Source of the DNA: Myxocyprinus asiaticus
Taxonomy: Eukaryota; Chordata; Actinopteri; Cypriniformes; Catostomidae
Length of the DNA stretch: 64,000 nucleotides
Reading direction: 5' to 3'
Assembly: GCF_019703515.2 (NCBI RefSeq)
Contig: NC_059388.1
Location: 3,802,979-3,866,978 of the forward strand
Every line of letters begins with the position of its first letter. The first letter of the stretch is position 1. Positions 1 to 10,940 of this stretch are shown here, piece by piece. Position numbers and translations under genes: made by a program. The notes beneath the pieces are model-generated. The model worked only from the letters and a program-made list of their open reading frames with translations, was not told the origin of the DNA and made no database searches.

Positions 1-253
1 AATATGAATTATGTTCAATTAACTATTTCTAACTCTTTTGAGAATGCTGTGCAAAATACATTAAGTAGAGATGTAGAAATTCAGTTTTAAATACAAAGAG
101 TATAAGAAGACTATATTATGGAAATTCATATTACATTTTTAGGGGTTAGACTTGAACCTTTCAGGGATGGTAATGCTCCGGCTGGCTAGCCATACACATG
201 AAATCGGCCCATAGGTGATGTTATAGTGAACAAAACAAAACAAAAAATCATAT
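1..253. other. AT-rich sequence, no gene seen
   Basis: I see no coding signal, RNA gene or recognisable repeat here. The stretch ends in an A-rich run just before the SINE target duplication. Confidence 0.5.
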
Positions 254-268
254 TTTGGGCCATTACTC

Positions 269-710
269 TTTTTTTCTTTTCTTTTTTTCTCCCATTTTCT
301 TCACAATTTGGAATGCCCAATTACCATTACTTAGTAGGTCCTCGTGGTGGCGCGGTTACTCACCTCAATCCGGGTGGTGGAGGACAAGTCTCAGTTGCCT
401 CCGCTTCTGAGACAGTCAATCCACACATCTTACACTGTTGCTCGTTGTGCATGACACCGCGGAGACTCCAAGCATGTGGAGGCTCATGCTACTCTCCGTG
501 ATCCACACACAACTTACCATGTGCCCCATTGAGAGCAAGAAGCACTAATCGCGACCACGAGGAAGTTACCCCATGTGACTCCTCCCTAGCAACCGGGCCA
601 ATTTGGTTGCTTAGGAGACCTGGCTGGAGTCACTCAGCACACCCTGGATTCGAACTTGCGTCTCCAGGGGTGGTAGTCAGTGTCAGTTCTCGCTGAGCTA
701 CCCAGGCCCC
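269..710 (-). mobile_element. tRNA-derived SINE (cyprinid HAmo-like), full length
   Basis: Read on the minus strand from 710, the element opens with a tRNA-like head: GGGGCCTGGGTAGCTCAGC (A-box region), then a B box (GTTCGAATCC, complement of about 648-657). A long tRNA-unrelated body follows, and an A-rich tail lies at 269-300. It is flanked by a 15-bp direct repeat, TTTGGGCCATTACTC at 254-268 and TTTGGGCCATAACTC at 711-725, with one mismatch. That is a textbook target-site duplication of LINE-driven insertion. It would be transcribed by RNA polymerase III from the internal A and B boxes. The family resembles cyprinid tRNA SINEs such as HAmo; the exact family name is inference. A truncated relative lies at about 22015-22150. 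Confidence 0.88.
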
Positions 711-725
711 TTTGGGCCATAACTC

Positions 726-2224
726 TTGGGCCGTAAGGGCTAGAAACAAAATTATTTTTTCCTGTAATTCCTTGCATCCAGCCAATTTTGGCTCTGCCCC
801 CTTGTTTTCCCACTATTTTGGATTGTTTGAAAAAACAAAATCTAAATGAACTCATCCTAGGCTGTTTGCCCCTAGTGTGTGTCTATGTGTGCTTGTGTTT
901 TTGGAGTTCAGGATTTTGGAAAGAAGGGTAGTGGCTAATTCAGCGGCATCTGTTGGAAGATCCAGAATGGCTAAAATCACTTACAGCACCTTGAGGAAAC
1001 TCTGAATTCTCATCTCTCTGAATTGTAATGTTGGAAGGGGAGTGTTATAATCAAAAATGCCATAGGGCAACTCTGCAGTCGATAAAAGTGAATGATTTTG
1101 CAAAGTTACTACAATTTTCACTGCTGTATTTCAACAATATTCAGGTGTTGTGTACAGCAGAGCTTACAGTCAGCTAATGCAGAGCTAATAGCTCACCCTT
1201 CATGGCTTGCATTATGCAAATTAATAAATTATTTTTGAGATACAGTACAATGCATAAATAAATCAAATAGGTTAGTAAAAGACTGATTTGCTAAAGTGTG
1301 TGACATTAGTGCCATCAAATCTTTGAAAAATGTCTTTAGTACTTAGTTGCAAGAAATCCACAAGGACAGCTTTTCTGAGTTACTGTACGTCTGCAACAAT
1401 TACTTTTGTACAGACAGAAATTATATTCTACATATATTTCTGCAAATTGCTTCAGTGTTTTCTTTACAACTGTTTACAGAGATTTCTGCACCATTCTTTT
1501 ATTGTTGTATCAACTATATGTGACAACCCTGACTCTAAATGCCAAGTTAGAAATATTGTTTTAGAAACATCGGACATCCCTGATAACACACATTCAAGGG
1601 TAGTATACAATTTTGGATCTTATTGAATATTGATTGAATCTAGCCACCATTGTAGGCTAGAGGTTTGAAACGGGCATTAAGTTGAAGCTTGAACTCGGCC
1701 TATACCCGAGACCATGTGACTCCTGGACCAGAACCATCCATTTTTAAGAGCAAATCCAACCCGAATTCGAAATCACATGCTCTCTTTATAATTTCTTCTC
1801 CAAGCATTGTGGACAATATCCTTAACAGTATAGAAACAAACAATTCTGCCAAAAATCTTCATTCAGTACGGTAGATGAAAGGCTAATTTCTCAGTGGGTT
1901 TCCTTATTGCCTCATCCTCGTATATTAAAGTTACTCTAATTTCATTTATTAGGCAGGATGCAATCAGACGCTTCCAACTATGCTTCTTATTTTTTCTCTC
2001 ACCTCGCAAACTACTTGACTAGCAGGATTATTATTTTTTTTTTCAAAACTGTAAGTTACAGTAAGGCAGTTTAACAGGTTATGCCAAATGAGTCATTCTC
2101 ATGACAAAAGTTCATGCATACCCACCTATGGTTCAGTGCATACCAACCCTTTCTGTTCAGTTACCAGTTATTGGATGTGTATTCATTCGATGATGCGGAC
2201 TTAACCCTGTGCTAAAATACACAG
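726..2224. other. Non-coding stretch, nothing recognised
   Basis: Short open frames occur (for example 1330-1626), but none has a recognisable domain or a plausible codon pattern. AT-rich; no terminal repeats detected by eye. Confidence 0.5.
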
Positions 2225-2560
2225 TCAGTGTTTCCTACAACCATTCTTTTGAATCTACAGTGCAAAACATAAAGTGCTACCAGTGTAGTCTGATTCCCAA
2301 ATGAATGGCTCTTTTGAGATGGTTCATTTGAATCTACAATGCGACCAGTGTAGCACGATTCCCAAAGAAATGACTCTTATGGATTGTTTCTTTTGAATCC
2401 ACACTCTTATGAGTCGGTTCTTTTGAATCTACTGTGCGAAACATACAGTGCGACTTGTGTGCAAAGATTCCCGAACAAATTACACCGATGAGTAGGTTCT
2501 TTTGAATCTACAGTGCAAAACATACAGTGCTTACTACTGACCAAATGTCTTCTATCAGCT
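2225..2560. repeat. Degenerate tandem repeat with TTTTGAATCTACAGTGC motif
   Basis: The motif TTTTGAATCTACAGTGC (or close variants) recurs at about 2248, 2327, 2391, 2422 and 2500. Between occurrences lie related spacers containing GATTCCCAAA or GATTCCCGAA and ACTCTTATGAGT-like words. The spacing is irregular, so this is an eroded tandem array. Similar dispersed repeats occur in cyprinid genomes, but I cannot name the family. Confidence 0.55.
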
Positions 2561-3109
2561 CTTGTGTAGTGTACACACCGTGACCCATTTTTTTGGGTTG
2601 GGACCCACAAGTACAGTACCACTGCTTTAAACAATCTAATGCATTCAAGATAGTAATATTTTTTCAGTATGTGTGTTCCTTCCAAATCAAACTCATGACC
2701 TTGGCATTGGTAGACGAAGATCAGTTTGATCAAAACATTGCTGTTGCTTTTAAACAATGAAAGGGAATAATATAACAGTGTGCAGATCTACTTCTTCAGT
2801 TACATTTTAATGCTTTTTGCCTTGATCTAGCACCTGTTGAAAAAGTATTCACTGTGCGTGCATTTTTCCTTTTTCATTGGCATTGGTAGTGCAGTACACT
2901 AGTGGAGAAAGAAAATACAAAGTATTTTGTTACGAAACCATGAATGCATGGGATAACAATACATAAATATCACAAATGTCCTCAACTGTTCACAGCTAAA
3001 CACTACACACTATCTCCGCCTGCCATGGCTTCGCCCCTCGAGCCTCCCACAGCTCCGCCTTCCACAGCTCCACCCTCAGAGTCTTCCATGGCTCTAGTCC
3101 CTAGTCTGT
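2561..3109. other. Non-coding stretch grading into proline-codon-rich repeat
   Basis: No gene is recognised. From about 3020 the composition changes to C/T-rich with many CCT/CCC codons, leading into the array at 3110-3560. Confidence 0.45.
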
Positions 3110-3560
3110 GGTCGCCTCCCAGGCCTCCTGACCCTGTCTCAGCCCTATGGCCTCCTACCAGACCTCCTGACCCGTCCCTACCCTGTGGTTGCCTCCCAGG
3201 CCTCCTAACCCTGTCTCTAGTCTGTGGCCACCTCCCAGGCCTCCTGATTCATTCCCCACCCTGAGGTGGTCTCCTGGGTCCCCTGGCCGTCCGCCTGATC
3301 TACTATGGTCTCCTGGCCGTCCGCCTGATCTGCTCTGGTTTTCTCGGTCTCCTGGCTGTCCACCTGATCTGCTCTGGTCTCCCTGGTCTCCTGGCCATCC
3401 ACCTGATCGGCCTGGTCTCCTTGGTCCCCTGGCCGTCCGCCTGATCTGCTGTGGTCTCCTTGGTCTCTCAGCCATCTGCCCGATCTACTCTGGTCTCCTT
3501 GGTCTCCCGGCCTTCCGCCTGATCTGCTCTGGCCTCTTTGGTCTCCGGCTCCATCTTGAC
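3110..3560 (+). repeat. 39-bp minisatellite (13-codon, proline/leucine-rich) inside an LTR element
   Basis: From about 3265 to 3560 there are roughly seven to eight head-to-tail copies of a 39-bp unit built around CTGGTCTCCTTGGTC and CCGTCCGCCTGATCTGCT. Upstream (3110-3260) is a looser array based on CCTCCCAGGCCTCCTGACCC. Because 39 is divisible by 3, the array stays open in one frame from 3189 to 3626, which gives a misleading long open frame. It lies immediately 5' of a polypurine tract and LTR, so it is probably the 3' internal part of that LTR element rather than a host gene. Confidence 0.7.
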
Positions 3561-3603
3561 CCTGCCTCCATTACCTGCCTTTTTGGGGGACAGGGGCCGC
3601 CCA

Positions 3604-3618
3604 TTAGGTGGGGGGTTA
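3604..3618 (+). promoter_or_regulatory. Polypurine tract before LTR
   Basis: A G-run (GGTGGGGGG) followed by TTA abuts the TGTCA start of the LTR at 3619. This is the position and composition expected of a plus-strand primer site for an LTR retroelement. Confidence 0.55.
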
Positions 3619-3965
3619 TGTCATGATTCAGTGTTGTTTTGCCCTGTGTTTTGCCTCTGTCATCTGTCTCTAGTCTCTAACCCTAACCCTATTTCCCATA
3701 ATTCACTGCCCTGATAACTACCAGCTGTTCCCTATTGTTCTCACCTGTTTTTCATTATCTCTGTGTTTATATTGCCCTGATGTCTGTTTTACCTTTGTCA
3801 GTTGTTGTGTTTTTCTCCAGTTCATGTTCCGGTTGATATCTTGTTTGTAGATGTTTGTTTTTGTTTCCCAGTCTTGCCCTGTTCCAGCGTTTATCCTGTT
3901 TTTGTACTTTGATTTATTTATTTATCATTAAAAGTTTGCTGCACCTAGATCCCGCTCTCGTGACA
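3619..3965 (+). mobile_element. LTR (3' or solo), TGTCA...TGACA
   Basis: The block starts TGTCATGATT and ends GCTCTCGTGACA, so it has the TG...CA ends and the inverted TGTCA/TGACA termini of an LTR. It is preceded by a polypurine tract. It contains an AT-rich TATA-like word (about 3768) and an ATTAAA-type polyadenylation signal near 3927, close to the 3' end. No 5' partner or downstream primer-binding site is seen, so it is either the 3' LTR of the element carrying the minisatellite or a solo LTR. The superfamily is not assigned. Confidence 0.65.
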
Positions 3966-5142
3966 TCCTTCAGATGTTACAAAAACTTACTCAAACTCAA
4001 AACTGCTGAGAAAAAAGGACAGAGCAGCCTTACAGTATCTGTCAAAGCAAATCAGTATGAGAAAAAAAATATGTTTAAACTAGTTACAAAGATAAGTCTT
4101 TACATTCTTGTCATAAATAATCAATGATGTAATAAAGAGCAATATTGGACAAGAAATGCTGCATCTAGCTGCTATTTATTGACAGTACATATCAAAGAAA
4201 TCAACTCTAAATGTAACATTACATTACTGTCAACCAGTTCTACAGCTGGCATCAGTTTCCACATTGCACTCAAGGATGTTAGAGATGCATTCCTTTCTTT
4301 TATTCTGTCAGTCTGTCTGTCTGTCCATCTGTCTTTCAGTCGTTTGTTTGTTCATTCTTTACTTTATTCTTGTTTTTTTGTTGTAGTGTTACCCATAGTT
4401 TGTTCTATCTATCTATCTATCTATCTATCTATCATTTCTTTCTTTCTTTCTACAGCTGGCAGAACAGTTGAACTGGAGCATTCTGTTTCAAGTGCACAGT
4501 GTACTCCCACTCTCTGATTGACAGTGATGGAAGGGTGAGAAAAGAAGGGTGTTAGTAAGGGTGAGAGAGAAGAAAAGCAAGTGAAGGAGAGTTGTGGAGC
4601 TGCAAAAAATGATAGATTTTACTTAGTAGTGCTGGCAAGACGGTACAAGCTTCAATAGCTGGATCGCTCACTGGCAGGGCAGCAGAGAGCCAGATGGGGT
4701 TTAGGGTAGCAGCAAACAAAGGACTTAACAGTAAAAGGCAGTTAACCTATGGTCAATTTGTAATGATTTTGTTAAGAACTTTGTAATGATAAAGCACTGT
4801 ACAGTAATCAATTAATAAAATCTAGATTTGCATTTCCAAAAAAGGCCATACCAGTGCTCACAAAGCAATATCCAATGGAGAGTTGCACAGGGGCTGTGAG
4901 GAGTTCTCGGATCTCGGGATAGCACTTTAGATGTATTGAATGATAGTCATTGCTCAATCAGCTAATGGTAAATGCGCTGGCTGTCACTCTCCTATACTGC
5001 AGACACAAACAAAGCCGTTTTGCTGCGACTACAATTACAATGTTTTGTGAACAAATTGTTTATGGTCACTTATGGTGAAATGGGTGGTTCTAGGGCTACT
5101 GAGGCTTAAGCCATAATGGTTTTTATCATCTTGTAGGGAGGT
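3966..5142. other. Non-coding stretch with simple repeats
   Basis: The stretch holds CTGT, CTAT and TTTC short tandem repeats at about 4306-4452 (the TCTA run is at 4406-4432). No gene or element ends are recognised. The 5' LTR expected for the Gypsy element starting at about 5143 is not found here. Confidence 0.5.
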
Positions 5143-5840
5143 AGAAGCCTTGCAAACCATGATCGCTTTTCAAGCTGAGGTACTTACAGAACATCATCAA
5201 CAACTTGAAGCACTATGGGAAACCAACAAGAATATGGTGGAATTCATTAGTTCTTTGTCACCATGAACGGAGACTCATCCTCCAACAACAACACCGGCAA
5301 TGTCAGGTGATTTTTCTCCTAACGCTAGAATGCCGCTTCCTGAAAAGTTTGATGGGTCACCAGAGAAATGTTAGAGTTTTCTACACCAATGTTCAATATA
5401 TCTCTCTCAGCAACCTGGCTTATATCCTACTGAGGAAGCCAAGGTGGCATTTGTTCTCTTGTTACTCACCGGTGAGGCACTCGAATGGGCCACAGCGGTA
5501 TGGGATAATGATCAAGTTTAAATGATTTTAAGGCATGCTACGTGAGGTTTTTGAATTCCCTGTGGGAGGACGTGAGATAGGCATTCAACTTTTTCAGTGG
5601 CAACAGGGGAGAAAATTGCCATCCGTGTATGCTGTGAAATTTTTCACATTGGCGGCACAAAATGGGTGAAATGAAACCACCCTAAGATGGTGTATCACGA
5701 GTGGCTCACACCACAACTCCAGGCTGAACTCGCTTGCAGAGATGACACACTATTATTAAATCAGTTCATCATTTTGTTAATATGTCTTGATAATTTGATG
5801 TGGAACAGTCCACACAATAGAGTTTTTCTCTGTCTGAACA
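5143..5840 (+). pseudogene. Ty3/Gypsy gag remnant (Sushi-like chromovirus)
   Basis: Conceptual translation in shifting frames gives a capsid-like stretch (for example MPLPEKFDGSPE, then a frame with [14 protein letters not shown]) typical of vertebrate Sushi-type Gypsy Gag. It is broken by in-frame stops (near 5359 and 5521) and frameshifts, so no capsid can be made. It is followed by a zinc knuckle and protease remnant and, past an L2 insertion, by RT, integrase and chromodomain remnants in the same orientation, which supports one decayed element. The initiator methionine is uncertain, and an upstream LTR is missing. Confidence 0.7.
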
Positions 5841-5870
5841 CTCTGCCCATGCGTCGGCGGCAGCATAACA

Positions 5871-6218
5871 ATGGAAAAACCTATGCAGATCGGTCAAGCC
5901 AGTTTGTCGACTACCGAGAGAACCAGATGTCTCAGGGAGGGATTATGTTTTTATTGTGGAGAACCTGGACATTGTTGTGCCCAGTGCCCAAAGAAACCCA
6001 CACGTGCTATGAATCCAACATCAAGGGTGAGTGATAATATTTCCCCCTCTATGAATAGAAATAGTCTCATTGTACCTGTTACCCTCACACATATGAATGA
6101 ACTCTTTCCCACCACAGCCTTGGTAGACTATGGAGCGGCTGCAAACTTTATCAATTCTGGGCTGGCAGAAACATTGTCTACCATGAGTCACTTGTACTCT
6201 TCGTGTTACAGCTATTGA
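5871..6218 (+). pseudogene. Gypsy nucleocapsid zinc knuckle and protease remnant
   Basis: The frame encodes a CCHC knuckle (CFYCGEPGHCCAQCP) about 26 residues in. Roughly 65 residues later comes the aspartic-protease region, reading ALVDYGAAANFI. The catalytic signature of the family is normally D-S/T-G-A; here the middle residue reads Y, so the protease would be inactive. Order and spacing fit the gag-protease junction of Sushi-like Gypsy elements. The frame ends at 6218, shortly before sequence interrupted by an L2 LINE. Confidence 0.75.
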
Positions 6219-6372
6219 CAACCAACCTATTTGAAATGCCCTTCTTATGAAAAAGAAAAAAAAAACGTGCCATTAGAACCAAATACTGGTCTTTTTCTTA
6301 TGGAAATACTAGTTTTCTTCATTATCTCTTCTCCTGTTAACAGAGATGTATCTCTGTATCTCTTCTCCTTAG

Positions 6373-8072
6373 TCAGAGAGTCACCTAAATATATTTAGTG
6401 ATTTTCAGTATCCTTCACATTATAAAGATATGTCCACCAAGTCATTTATTTCAGGCCATTCAAATAAATTGCCCATGGTACCATCCCATTTCCAATGTAT
6501 CTAAAGGGCTGAAATAGTTGGTTGGTGGACATTAGTTTTATCAAGTCAAGTCATTTTTATTTGTATAGTGCTTTTCACAACACACATCATTTCAAAGCAG
6601 CTTTACAGAAAATTATGCTTTAACAGACAATGAAACTGTAATATATATATAAAGTTTTAGAGTCATTACTGTGTAATCTGATTAAAAATGATCATTAAAT
6701 AATAATTGTATTTAAAACCCCAGTGAGCAAACCAAAGGCGACTGTGGCAAGGAACACAAAACTCCATTAGATGTTGTTTAATGGAGAAAAATAACCTTGG
6801 GAGAAACCAGGTTCACTCTGGGGGCCAGTTCCCCTCTGGCTAAAAAGTATGAATATAATGACAATATTAGTTATTTGTGTGCAGTGCATGGTTTAAAATT
6901 TGTAAACTAAGTGTTAAGGTCCAGTGTTTTAACAAATATTTTGTATGAACTGTAAGATTAATGACTAATGTCTTTGAAGTCTATCCTGGATTAACTGCAG
7001 AAGTTCACATAGATGCATTGTCCTTTGTTAGTTGGCTGATGAAGGCTTTTGTGGGCAATTAATCGATAGTATATGTATTCCATTTCAAGAGTGTAGTCCA
7101 TCAGTAGACAAAGGTAATGCAGGCAGAGATAAATGAGGTGCATTGCAGTTCAACTGACAGGTCATTTCGGTAATGTTCGGTGGGGTCCATCCTAAGTCCA
7201 AGTTTCAGACAGTGGCACATGAAGTATCCGATGTCTTAAAGTTGGAGTTGGCATCAGTTCATCCTCTGAAGTCCATCGTAAAAACTGAAGTGATGTCTGG
7301 CTAGCACTGGCTGGAGTTTGTCATCATCACTCAGTGACATGTAGCAGAGGAGTCCGGCACCAAGCAGGAATGGAGCTGGATATGGCTGGCTCTGGTAACC
7401 TCGGGATATGAATCCCGGGGTTGAGACAGGGAAACAAATAGAATAATATTAGCGTAGATGCCATTCAGTTTATTGCAGAGATATAGATTATGAGAAATGT
7501 TTCTGGTTATGGCAGACCTAACTAAAGCAGCCTAATTGTGAGTTGATAGACAAATTAGGTGTATGCCTGACTAAATAGATGAGTCTTTAGTCTAGACTTA
7601 AATTGAGTGAGTGTGTGTGCATTCCGAACAGTGTTAGGGAGACTATTCCATAGTTTAGGAGCTAAAAAAGAAATAGGAAAATGATCTACCTCCTTTTGTG
7701 GATTTTGATATTCTAGGAACTATTAACAGGCCAGAATTTTGTGATCGTAATGAACGTGATGGAATATAGCGTGACAGAAGTTCACTGTGTACTGTGGAGC
7801 TAAAACATTCAAAGCTTTGTATGTAGTTAACAGAATTAGAAAATGTATATGAAATTTAACAGGTAACCAATGTAACGACAATAGAATGGGGCTAATATGA
7901 TCATATTTATTGGTTCTAGTCAGCACTCTGGCAGCTGCATTTTGAACCAATTGAAGTTTATTTATTGAACTTGCAGTACATCCTCCCTATAATGCATTAC
8001 AATAAACTTTCCAGTTTTTCTAAGTTCCAGGATCAGTATATTCACTAAATCTCATATTTAGGTGACTGTATG
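6373..8072. repeat. Imperfect inverted repeat flanking an L2 copy
   Basis: AGTCACCTAAATAT...ATTTAGTGA near 6378-6402 is matched by its reverse complement at about 8043-8070. Removing the L2 insert leaves only about 200 bp, so this may be a small foldback element (MITE) that received the L2 insertion. Identity beyond about 30 bp is weak. No target duplication was identified. Confidence 0.3.
6541..8008 (-). mobile_element. L2-type LINE, 5'-truncated copy A
   Basis: The 3' end is the TCAAGTCAAGTCATTTTTA tail (complement of AAATGACTTGACTTGA) at 6541. On the minus strand the 5' portion encodes the RT C-terminus (7950-7723, containing VQNAAARVLTRTNKYDHISPI and LHWLPVKFHI), with frameshifts after it. 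The remainder (about 7680-6541) is the long 3' untranslated region seen in all copies in this window (18285-19528; 29886-30503 with 45897-46282; 51706-52545). It is inserted in the Gypsy remnant between protease and RT. 5' truncation is usual for LINEs. Confidence 0.8.
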
Positions 8073-8254
8073 ACCCTTCAAAACCTCAAAATTCCACTGT
8101 CCACTAAAGCACTATTTTTTTTTAAATGGGATAAATTTATATGGGAACTCCATATCTCTGTACTCTCAACCTGTACTCCCTGCGGGTGAAGGCCAAAGTG
8201 CAGGGGAAATGCTTTATGGGGGGGGGGGGGCTTCTTATAACTCCTGAGACTGTG

Positions 8255-8905
8255 AAAGAACTGCAAAGGTTTCTAGGTTTTTACAACTTTTAAAGGCGAT
8301 TTATCCAAGATTTCAGCACGATAACTGCTCCTTTAGCCTCTCTTCTGAAGGGAAAGCCCAGGGATCTCCAATGGTCTGATGATTAAGAGAAGGTTTACAT
8401 CAGCCCCAATACTGAAATATCCATGCATGAGACAATGGCAATAAGGGGCAGTCTTATCCCAACCCTGCTAAACTATTTCCTTGTGCTTTTTTTTATAGGA
8501 AACATACTTCCTCAGAGATAAAATATGACGTTGGTAACAAGGAGTTACATTCCATTAAGGAGGCCCTCATGAAATAGGGTTACTGGCTAGAGGGAGCCAA
8601 ATATCCCTTTCAGGTATTAACAGGTCATAAGAACTATGAGTATATTATGGCAGCCAAACAACTCAATCCCAGACAAGCCAGATGGGCCATATTTTTTTAA
8701 ACATTTCAGTTTCACAGTTTCATACTGACCAGGTAGCAAGAATTCCAAGGCAGATGCTCATTCCCGTCTATATGACACCCAGTCCAGTGATTTTCTCCCT
8801 GAACCAAATTCTGACACCATCTCTTATTGTAGCACCCATTAGATGGCAGATCATGGATGAAATTCAACAGGCCCATCAAATTAACCCCCTCCTGTAAAGT
8901 GCCCA
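8255..8905 (+). pseudogene. Gypsy reverse transcriptase C-terminus / RNase H remnant
   Basis: Translation across frames shows TVKELQRFLGFYNF, then [16 protein letters not shown] (about 8325-8380), [13 protein letters not shown] (about 8611-8648) and NSKADAHSRLYD-like residues near 8740-8770. These are the thumb, connection and RNase H signatures of Gypsy Pol. Frameshifts and stops occur throughout. The RT palm with its catalytic aspartates is not found; it was apparently lost in the interval carrying the L2 insertion. Confidence 0.72.
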
Positions 8906-8945
8906 CAGGGAAATACCTTTGAGCCAGAAACACACAGAAGGCAGG

Positions 8946-9840
8946 TAATGCAGTGGGTACATACATCCCTAAGTTCTGGTCATCCAGGCATCCAGCAAAC
9001 TATAAAATTAATCAAGAATTGTTTCTGGTGGTCGAACACGAACATTACTAACTATGTTAACGGTTGTACTAGGGTTAGGGTTAGGGTTGTGTTTAGTCAC
9101 AGACCCCAAAAACAACTTGCAGGCCTACTTGAACCTCTACCTTTACCATGATGTCCTTGGTCTCATGTAGCCATTGATTTCATCACTGACCTCCCTTCCT
9201 CCTAGAACTACACAGCAGTAAAGGCAGTCATTGACTGTATCTCCAAGGCCTGCAAGTTAGTGCCATTGAAAGGTCTTCCCACCACCATGGAGACTGCAGA
9301 AGTACTGTTTAATCATGTCTTTCGTAATTATGGGTTGCCGGAAGATATAGTTTCGGACAGTGGGTCACAATTCACATCACGAGTATGGAAGGCTTTTTGT
9401 AAAAAAGCATACATCCCTAAGTTCTGGTCATCCAGGCATCCAGCAAACTACAAAATTAGTCAAGAATTGTTTCTGGTGGTCAAACATGAACATTACTAAC
9501 TATGTTAATGGTTGTACTATCTGTGTTTAGTCACAGACCCCAAAAACAACTTGCAAGCCTACTTGAACCTTTACCTTTACCACGATATCCTTGGTCTCAT
9601 GTAGCCATTGATTTCATCACTGACCTCCCTTCCTCCTAGAACTACACAGCAGTAAAGGCAGTCATTGACTGTATCTCCAAGGCCTGCAAGTTAGTGCCAT
9701 TGAAAGGTTTTCCCACCACCATGGAGACTGCAGAGGTACTGTTTAATCATGTCTTTCGTAATTATGGATTGCCGGAAGATATAGTTTCGGACAAGGGGTC
9801 ACAATTCACATCATGAGTATGGAAGGCTTTTAGTAAACAT
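8946..9840 (+). pseudogene. Gypsy integrase, zinc-binding and catalytic regions, internally duplicated
   Basis: The first unit encodes an integrase zinc-binding segment ([20 protein letters not shown]), then the core with [11 protein letters not shown] and [11 protein letters not shown], which supply the first two acidic catalytic residues. At about 9408 the sequence jumps back: 8960-9406 and 9408-9835 are near-identical direct copies with a 448-bp period. The first copy carries three telomere-like GGGTTA units near 9071-9088 where the second has only a few bases. Frameshifts and stops make it non-functional. The duplication is probably a post-insertion rearrangement. Confidence 0.8.
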
Positions 9841-10697
9841 CTTAATATTAACATCAGCCTTACGTCAGGCTATAACCCACAGGCTAGGTAGAGCAGCTTA
9901 ATTAATAGATATGGAGATTCTGTCGCTCCTTTTTTAGCCAAAATCAGCATGAATGGAGTCGATTCCTGCCTTGGGCAGAATATGCCCAGAACACTCGAAC
10001 ACATGCTTCTACCAGTCTAACAACATTTCAGTGTGTATTGGGTTATCAACCCCCTTTGTTCCCCTGGTCAGGAGAACCATCAGAGATGCCAGCAGTGGAT
10101 GACTGAATGAGGAGAAGTGAGGATACCTGGAATGCAGCCCATGTTCACCTGCAGTGAGCAATACGACATCAGCACATACAAGCCAATAGACGCAGACGTG
10201 CTCATCCAGATTACCAGCCTGGTCAGTTGGTTTGATTGTCCACCAGAGACCTGTTCCTCAGGCAACCATGCAGGAAATTTTCCCCCAGATACATAGGCCC
10301 TTTTAAGATTCTCCAAAGAATAAATGCTGTTATGCACCGCCTTGAGTTGCTCACTAAATATAGAATCTCACCTTCATTCGATGTCTCACTATTAAAACCG
10401 GCTCACCCCTCCACATCTACTGAGCAAACTTGACCCATTCCTCCTCCTCTCAAAATTGACTGGAGCCCTGCTTATCTTGTCAAAGAGATCCTGAACTCCC
10501 GAAGTCAAGGACGATTTATGCTCTACCTGGTTGACTGGGAAGGATATGGACCAGAGGAGAGATCATGGGTTCCGGCTGATGGCATATTAGACCCTAATCC
10601 AGGACTTTCATAGAAACCATCCCCAATGTTCCACTCCCAGACCTAGGGGTAGACATAGGAGAGTCTCCCCAAGAGGCATTCTTAGAAGGGAGGATTA
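9841..10697 (+). pseudogene. Gypsy integrase C-terminus with chromodomain remnant
   Basis: About 10233-10433 encodes an integrase C-terminal GPF/Y-like module ([17 protein letters not shown] and SFDVSLLKP). It is followed at about 10440-10600 by a chromodomain-like stretch ([20 protein letters not shown], then [15 protein letters not shown]). A chromodomain at the integrase C-terminus is the hallmark of Gypsy chromoviruses, where it guides insertion by binding modified histones. Stops separate the pieces. A purine tract (10685-10694) follows, directly before the LTR. Confidence 0.8.
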
Positions 10698-10940
10698 TGT
10701 AACATCTTTGCTACCTCTCTACTAATGGGTATATTCTGTTAACTTATTTACTGTTTCTGAGTTTCTGCTCTGCATTGTTTATGACCAGTGTTACTACTGT
10801 GGCTGTGGTCGTTTTGGCCAAATGATCTCCTCATGCTCCTTAAAACTTTGTTATCATTTTGCCCATTGGAATTACCTGGTTTGTTTACCTGTTTTTTAAT
10901 AAATCCATCTTTTACCATCTACATCTGCTGCAATGTTACA
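10698..10940 (+). mobile_element. Gypsy 3' LTR, 243 bp, TGTAACA...TGTTACA
   Basis: The LTR begins TGTAACATC and ends CAATGTTACA, giving inverted TGTAACA/TGTTACA termini. It is preceded by the purine-rich AGAAGGGAGGATTA. An AATAAA signal lies at about 10899, some 40 bp before the end. The short length is usual for Sushi-like elements. No matching 5' LTR was found upstream of gag. Confidence 0.78.

Noticed and set aside
640..710. Functional tRNA gene
   Set aside because: The tRNA-like head continues into a 440-bp body with an A-rich tail and target duplications, so it is a SINE.
226..855. Open frames at 226-501 (+) and 634-855 (-)
   Set aside because: They lie over the SINE and its tRNA-like head; no protein signature, and the SINE explains the sequence fully.
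3189..3626. 145-codon proline/leucine-rich open frame as a gene
   Set aside because: Produced by a 39-bp minisatellite whose length is a multiple of three; no start context or conserved domain.
3676..3693. Interstitial telomere from chromosome fusion
   Set aside because: Only about two CCCTAA units within an LTR; far too short, and the element context explains it.
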